From contig DATGSR010000001.1 of NCBI GenBank assembly GCA_035302405.1, positions 1 through 16,658 of the forward strand: DNA of 16,658 nt. Reading direction: 5' to 3'. This document shows positions 12,568 through 16,658 of the stretch, piece after piece. The stretch comes from CALKWS01 sp035302405 (GTDB lineage: Bacteria; Actinomycetota; Actinomycetes; Actinomycetales; Beutenbergiaceae). How positions within the stretch are numbered: position 1 is the first letter of the stretch; each line of letters starts with the position of its first letter. The notes under the pieces were generated by a model, which saw only the letters and a list, made by a program, of their open reading frames with translations, had not been told where the DNA came from and made no database searches. The position numbers were made by a program, and so were the translations under genes.

Positions 12568-13043
12568 AATCGGAAGATCAGTTCGTCCATCACTTGCCGG
12601 GATTCGTCGGAGTAGCCGGAGTTCTCTCCTACCAGGTTGAAGCCGTTGCGTTTGAGCACTATCCCCGCCGGCTCGTTGTGGCGTGGGGTCCGGGCATAGA
12701 TCGGTCGATCCGGAACCTCATCGAGGAAGGCTGCCAGCGCCCCGGTGGCCACGCCCTTGCCCCAATGGGCGCGGTCCACCCAGTACTCCACCCGGAAGTC
12801 ACTGCCGTCATGGAATCCGATGATGTAGCCCAGTACCTCATCGGTGTCGGCGTTGACGATCGTGCGCGGCGCGGCTTGCTCGTCCCGGCGCAGGTTCGCC
12901 CATCGCTTCTGGAAAGCGTGCTGGTCGTTGGGATCGATCGCAGCGAGCGCCGCCGCTTGCGGATCGCGCAGATGCTCGAAGAACACCGGCAGGTCGGAGT
13001 CAACTACCTCGCGCAGCACAATGCGTGTCTTCTCATCGGACAC
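12561..13043 (-). CDS. GNAT-family N-acetyltransferase (RimJ/RimL-like)
   Basis: A 160-aa acetyl-CoA-dependent acetyltransferase. The order of elements fits the GNAT fold: an N-terminal strand (RIVLREVVDSDLPVFFEHL), beta-4 VEYWVD (85-90), the acetyl-CoA pyrophosphate loop HWGKGVAT (93-100; R/Q-x-x-G-x-G/A type), and the C-terminal helix and strand RHNEPAGIVLKRNGFNLVGE (121-140), where the Asn and the KxGF motif are typical. The GTG at 13043 is chosen because the domain begins there. AGGAGG (13059-13054) lies 10 nt before it, a somewhat long gap. The open frame extends further upstream but lacks homology-like sequence. The acceptor could be a protein N-terminus, an antibiotic or a small amine. 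It lies between ackA and the isomerase gene, possibly read with the latter. Confidence 0.88.
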   Translation of the reverse strand: MSDEKTRIVLREVVDSDLPVFFEHLRDPQAAALAAIDPNDQHAFQKRWANLRRDEQAAPRTIVNADTDEVLGYIIGFHDGSDFRVEYWVDRAHWGKGVATGALAAFLDEVPDRPIYARTPRHNEPAGIVLKRNGFNLVGENSGYSDESRQVMDELIFRLG

Positions 13044-13157
13044 TTGATGGCCACCTCCTTGGGCTCGGATCCATCGTAGAGGGGGAACGTCCCGGGTGCA
13101 GCAAGCGGCCCCCGCGTTGAGCGGTGGAGCGCGTCGTCGGGGCGTGGCACGAACGAT

Positions 13158-13236
13158 CGGTGCACCGGCGTCGATCCGCGACCATCGGCGCACCGCGTCC
13201 ATGCGGGAACCAGCGGCGCACCGGTGCGCCGCTGGT
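13158..13236. repeat. Degenerate 28-bp tandem repeat between ackA and the GNAT gene
   Basis: CGGTGCACCG (13158), CGGCGCACCG (13186) and CGGCGCACCG (13214) begin exactly 28 bp apart. With single-base gaps, units 1 and 2 also match in the remainder of the unit (CGTC-AT-CG-GA-CCA pattern). The third unit departs after about 10 bases, where it becomes the ackA terminator palindrome. Confidence 0.6.
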
Positions 13237-13238
13237 TC
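13207..13238 (-). terminator. Terminator hairpin of the pta-ackA operon
   Basis: GAACCAGCGGCGCACC (13207-13222) and GGTGCGCCGCTGGTTC (13223-13238) form a perfect 32-bp palindrome, giving a 14-bp RNA stem with a 4-nt loop. It begins at the ackA stop codon (13239-13237). No T-run follows on the minus strand, as is usual in this group. It should separate pta-ackA from the GNAT gene. Confidence 0.75.
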
Positions 13239-14499
13239 AACTCTCGCGCACCACCGCCAACGACTGCTGAGCGATCTCCAACTCCTCGTTGGTGGGCACC
13301 ACCAGTACCTGCACCCGGCTCTTGTCGGTGGAGATCTTCCGGGTCCCGCCGCCGTCGGCATTGTTCCGGCCCGGGTGGACCTCGATACCCAGGTTCTCCA
13401 GGCCCGCCAACGCCTCGGCGCGCACCGCTGCGTCGTTCTCCCCGATCCCCGCGGTGAACGCGATCGCGTGGACCTCGCCCAGGACGGCGGTGTAGGCGCC
13501 GATGTACTTGCGGATCCGGTAGCAGTAGATCTGGCGCGCCAACCTCGCCTCGTCGTCGCCCTCACGGATCGCGCGGTCCACATCGCGCATGTCCACCAGC
13601 CCGCTCAAGCCCAGCATCCCCGAGCGGCGGTTGAGAAGCGTGTCCACCTCATCGATGCTCATCCCCGCCGTGCGGACCAGGTGGAACACCACCGCCGGGT
13701 CGATGTCGCCGGAGCGGGTCCCCATCACCAAACCCTCCAGCGGGGTCAGGCCCATCGAGGTGTCCACCGACCGGCCGGCCTTGACGGCGGTGGCCGAGGC
13801 GCCGTTGCCCAGGTGCAGCACGATCAGGTTCGCCTCTCGTGGTGACAGCCGCAGGAACCGCGCCGCTTCCCTGGCCACGAACTGGTGGGACGTGCCGTGC
13901 GCGCCGTACCGGTGGATGCGGTGTTTGGCCGCCACCGTCCGGTCGATCGCGTATGTCCCGGCGTAGTTGGGGATCGTCAGGTGAAAAGCGGTATCGAAGA
14001 TCGCCACGTGCGGCACCTCCCGGAATGCTTCTCGTGCCGCGCGGATCCCCTGCAGGTTGGGCGGGTTGTGCAGCGGAGCCAGGTCGGAGACGTCCTCGAT
14101 CACCCGCACGGTCTCGTCGTCGATCAGCACCGGACCGCCGAAGCGCGCCCCGCCCTGCACCACCCGGTGCCCCACCGCCGCCAGATCCAACTCCGCCAAC
14201 GCCGGCCCGTGGGTGTCGAAGGCCTCCAGCATCGAGGCCATGGCCGCGGCGTGGTCAGGAACCTCGCGTTCGATGCGTACCTCGTCGGACCCGTTGGAGT
14301 GGGTGCAGAGCCCCGAGGGTAGACCGATCCGCTCCACCAGCCCCTTCGCCAGGGCGGACCCCGTCGTGGTGTCGATGACCTGGTACTTCAGCGACGACGA
14401 TCCGGAGTTCACCACCAGCACCACCCCCTCCTGGTGCCGCCCGGCGCCCGAGGCGGTGGCGTCGTCGTCGGACCGTGCCTTCTTGGGTTGCGCGCTCAC
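13237..14499 (-). CDS. ackA: Acetate kinase
   Basis: A 420-aa cytoplasmic kinase that interconverts acetyl phosphate + ADP with acetate + ATP. The ASKHA-fold motifs are all present: VLVVNSGSSSLKYQ (27-40), GHRVVQGGARF (110-120; catalytic-type Arg112), FDTAFH (168-173; Asp169), YGAHGTSH (198-205; His201), HLGNGAS (229-235), TRSGDIDP (261-268) and GIGEND (351-356). There is an extra hydrophilic N-terminal tail of about 25 residues. Two usually conserved positions differ: Gln115 in GHRVVHGG and Ala200 in YGFHGTSH. The GTG start overlaps the pta stop by 4 nt (GTGA) and has AGGAGG 7 nt before it, so the two genes are translationally coupled. A strong hairpin lies at its stop. Confidence 0.97.
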   Translation of the reverse strand: MSAQPKKARSDDDATASGAGRHQEGVVLVVNSGSSSLKYQVIDTTTGSALAKGLVERIGLPSGLCTHSNGSDEVRIEREVPDHAAAMASMLEAFDTHGPALAELDLAAVGHRVVQGGARFGGPVLIDDETVRVIEDVSDLAPLHNPPNLQGIRAAREAFREVPHVAIFDTAFHLTIPNYAGTYAIDRTVAAKHRIHRYGAHGTSHQFVAREAARFLRLSPREANLIVLHLGNGASATAVKAGRSVDTSMGLTPLEGLVMGTRSGDIDPAVVFHLVRTAGMSIDEVDTLLNRRSGMLGLSGLVDMRDVDRAIREGDDEARLARQIYCYRIRKYIGAYTAVLGEVHAIAFTAGIGENDAAVRAEALAGLENLGIEVHPGRNNADGGGTRKISTDKSRVQVLVVPTNEELEIAQQSLAVVRES

Positions 14500-16577
14500 C
14501 GGTCCCCCTCCTGGGCCTGCACGGCCTGGGCCTGAACCGCGGTGATCGCCACGGTGGTGACGATGTCCTGCACCTGGGCACCGCGGGAGAGGTCGTTGAC
14601 CGGTTTGTTCAGTCCCTGCAACACCGGTCCCACCGCCACGGCCCCGGCGCTGCGCTGGACTGCCTTGTAGGTGTTGTTGCCGGTGTTCAGGTCCGGGAAG
14701 ATGAACACCGTGGCCCGTCCGGCTACCTCACTGCCGGGCAATTTGGCCTGCGCCACCGAGGCGTCCACCGCTGCGTCGTACTGGATCGGCCCCTCCACCA
14801 CCAGATCGGGTCTGCGTTCGCGTACGTACTCGGTGGCGGTGCGAACCTTGTCCACCTCCGCCCCGGACCCGGACTCCCCGGTGGAGTAGGACAGCATCGC
14901 GATCCGCGGTTCCACGCCGAACTGCGCCGAGGTCTGGGCCGAGGAGATGGCGATATCGGCCAACTGCTCGGCGTCCGGGTCGGGGTTGACGGCGCAGTCG
15001 CCGTATACCAGCACCCGGTCGGACAGGGCCATGAAGAACACCGAGGAGACGATGGACACCCCGGGCACGGTCCGGATGATTTCGAACGCGGGCCGGATGG
15101 TGTGGGCGGTGGTGTGCTGGGCGCCGGAGACCATCCCATCGGCCAGCCCCAGGTGAACCATCATGGTGCCGAAGTAGGACACGTCGGTGACGATCTCTCG
15201 GGCCCGCTCCCGGGTCATGCCCCGGTGGGCGCGTAACTCGGCGTACTCGGCGGCGAACCGCTCCACCAAGTCGGGATCCTCAGGGGAGATGACCTGTGCG
15301 GCATCAAGGTCCAGGCCCAGTTCCCGGGCCCGGGTGCGCACCGCAGCCTCCTCCCCGAGCAGGGTCAACTGCGCCACCTCCCGGGCCATGAGCGTGGACG
15401 CCGCGCGCAGCACCCGGTCATCGGAACCCTCGGGCAGCACGATGTGTTTGCCGGCCTGTCGGGCTCGGTCCAGCAGGTCGTACTCGAACATCAGCGGCGT
15501 CACCACGTCGCTGTGGGAGACGTTCACCGCATCCGCCAACTCCTGGCCGTCCACGTGCGCCTCGAACGTCGCCCGGGCCACATCCAGCTTGCGTTGGGAC
15601 CCGGCGGATAGCAGACCCCGGGTGCGGGCGGCCGCGCTCGCGGTTTCGTAGGTGCCCAGATCGGTGGTGATGATCGGTAACCGCGGGGCGAGCCCATCCA
15701 CCAGCCGGCGCACCGGGTCCGGGGGCCGGAATCCGCCGTTGAGGATGATGCCGGCCAAGGACGGGAAGGATTCGGCGGCGTTCGCGGACAACATCGCCAG
15801 AATCACATCGGAACGGTCCCCGGGCACCACCACCACGGCCCCCTCGGTGAGCCGGTCGAGCACATGTTCCATGGTCATGCCGGCGACGATCACGTCCTCG
15901 GCCTCCCGATCCAGCAGCGCTTCCTCACCGGCGATCAGGGAGCCGTCGACGGCGTGCAGCAGGTCCCTTACCCGGGGGGCGGACAGCAGCGGCACATCGG
16001 GCATCACCCAGGCGGGTACCGGCAGGTCGGCCAGGGACCGGCGGACATCCTTCAGGCGGTCGGGGTCTGCCCGGTTGGCCACCACCGCCACTAGTTCGGC
16101 ATGCGCGGAGCGCAGTTCCGCGGCCGCGACGTCCACCACTGCGCGCACCTCCGCGCCGGTGCGGTCCACTGCGGAGGTGACGAGGACGACGGCGGAGCCC
16201 AGGTTGGCTGCTACGCGTGCGTTGAACGCCAACTCGGTGGGGCCGGCGACGTCGGTGTAATCCGAGCCCACGATCACCACCATGTCGCACTTGCGGCCCA
16301 CCTGACGGTACTTCGCCAGGATGGTGGACAGCGCCGCGTCGGGGTCGGCGTGCACGTCTTCGTAGGTCACGCCCACGCACTCGTCGTAGGTCAGATCGAT
16401 GCCCTCGTGGTTCAGCAGGAACCGCAGCACCGAGTCGGGGTCGGTGCCGCTGCGTGCCACGGGACGGAAAACTCCCACGCGGCTCACCCGGCGGGCGAAC
16501 AGGTCCACCAGGCCCAACGCCACCGAGGACTTGCCGGTGTGCCCTTCGGGTGAAGTGACGTACACGCTGGAGACCAT
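14496..16577 (-). CDS. pta: Phosphate acetyltransferase
   Basis: A 693-aa long-form enzyme that converts acetyl-CoA + phosphate to acetyl phosphate + CoA; with AckA it produces or assimilates acetate. Residues 1-200 are a dethiobiotin-synthetase-like domain with a P-loop (SPEGHTGKSS, 9-18). Residues about 205-325 are a DRTGG domain. Residues about 360-685 are the catalytic PTA/PTB domain, with DGMVSGAQHTTAHTIRP (480-496), LSYSTGESGSG (562-572) and the FPDLNTGNNTYKAVQRS block (627-643). This is the architecture of E. coli-type Pta, whose N-terminal part is regulatory. The C-terminus ends in a short VQAQAVQAQ repeat. The ATG at 16577 fits the family; GGAGGA (16595-16590) lies 12 nt before it, a long gap. 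It heads the pta-ackA operon. Confidence 0.97.
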   Translation of the reverse strand: MVSSVYVTSPEGHTGKSSVALGLVDLFARRVSRVGVFRPVARSGTDPDSVLRFLLNHEGIDLTYDECVGVTYEDVHADPDAALSTILAKYRQVGRKCDMVVIVGSDYTDVAGPTELAFNARVAANLGSAVVLVTSAVDRTGAEVRAVVDVAAAELRSAHAELVAVVANRADPDRLKDVRRSLADLPVPAWVMPDVPLLSAPRVRDLLHAVDGSLIAGEEALLDREAEDVIVAGMTMEHVLDRLTEGAVVVVPGDRSDVILAMLSANAAESFPSLAGIILNGGFRPPDPVRRLVDGLAPRLPIITTDLGTYETASAAARTRGLLSAGSQRKLDVARATFEAHVDGQELADAVNVSHSDVVTPLMFEYDLLDRARQAGKHIVLPEGSDDRVLRAASTLMAREVAQLTLLGEEAAVRTRARELGLDLDAAQVISPEDPDLVERFAAEYAELRAHRGMTRERAREIVTDVSYFGTMMVHLGLADGMVSGAQHTTAHTIRPAFEIIRTVPGVSIVSSVFFMALSDRVLVYGDCAVNPDPDAEQLADIAISSAQTSAQFGVEPRIAMLSYSTGESGSGAEVDKVRTATEYVRERRPDLVVEGPIQYDAAVDASVAQAKLPGSEVAGRATVFIFPDLNTGNNTYKAVQRSAGAVAVGPVLQGLNKPVNDLSRGAQVQDIVTTVAITAVQAQAVQAQEGDR

Positions 16578-16622
16578 GGCCGTTGTTATTCCTCCGGTGC
16601 TGCGGAACGGGGGACTATCGGC

Positions 16623-16628
16623 AGGTTA
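16623..16628 (-). promoter_or_regulatory. Candidate pta-ackA -10 box
   Basis: TAACCT on the minus strand, a TANNNT-type -10 that would start transcription near 16616 and leave a leader of about 39 nt including GGAGGA. No good -35 is seen upstream. The rest of the 81 bases right of pta shows no other gene. Confidence 0.3.
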
Positions 16629-16658
16629 GCGGCCGGGCGCGGGTCCACGCCTGATGAG

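Noticed and set aside
13044..13583. N-terminal extension of the GNAT frame to 13583
   Set aside because: The added sequence runs antisense through the ackA 3' end and its terminator, and is Arg/Trp-rich without homology-like features; AGGAGG before GTG 13043 marks the start.
1..16658. tRNA, rRNA, insertion sequence or prophage content
   Set aside because: No tRNA-like arms with a TTCRA loop, no transposase motifs, no long terminal inverted repeats and no phage-type genes were found on reading both strands.

Overview
The window is about 16.7 kb of chromosomal DNA from a high-GC actinobacterium. The signs are very high GC at third codon positions, frequent GTG starts, a WhiB-family gene at the left edge, promoter -10 boxes of the TANNNT type, and two guaB paralogues. 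The local order (whiD/whiB3-like gene, guaB, guaB3) recalls the neighbourhood I remember from Streptomyces and Mycobacterium. I cannot name the genus. There is no rRNA, tRNA, CRISPR array, transposase or phage gene.

Left block (1-3079): the first codons of a WhiB/WhiD-like regulator run leftward from position 57. A MerR-type regulator with a degenerate cobalamin-binding-like C-terminal region runs rightward from 307, and its stop overlaps the guaB start by 4 nt. The divergent spacer holds a helically phased array of TTRYTCAR octamers at 121, 143, 165, 187 and 229. Its two outer copies overlap the predicted -35 boxes of the two divergent promoters.

Middle block (3084-7070): this separates guaB from guaB3, which are usually neighbours. 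It holds a secreted lipoprotein of the septum-formation type, a DEDDh 3'-5' exonuclease, and a divergent tetR / membrane alpha-beta hydrolase pair. That pair shares a perfect 34-bp palindromic operator (5504-5537).

Right of centre (7159-10401): guaB3, an IMP dehydrogenase-like paralogue without CBS domains and with His where the catalytic Cys should be; an unrecognised 172-aa protein; and fumC. A 21-bp tandem repeat lies across the junction before fumC.

Right block, all on the minus strand (transcribed right to left, 16577 to 10550): pta and ackA overlap by 4 nt and make the acetyl-CoA / acetyl phosphate / acetate branch. A 32-bp perfect hairpin closes ackA. A GNAT acetyltransferase follows, then a sugar phosphate isomerase/epimerase-like TIM barrel and a PLP class V aminotransferase only 10 nt apart.

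The most novel-looking signal is regulatory: a phased operator array controlling a divergent wbl/merR-guaB pair. Several intergenic spacers also carry short tandem repeats with 21-28 bp periods. No complete unknown multi-gene system is obvious. All database-type statements come from memory of the families, not from searches.
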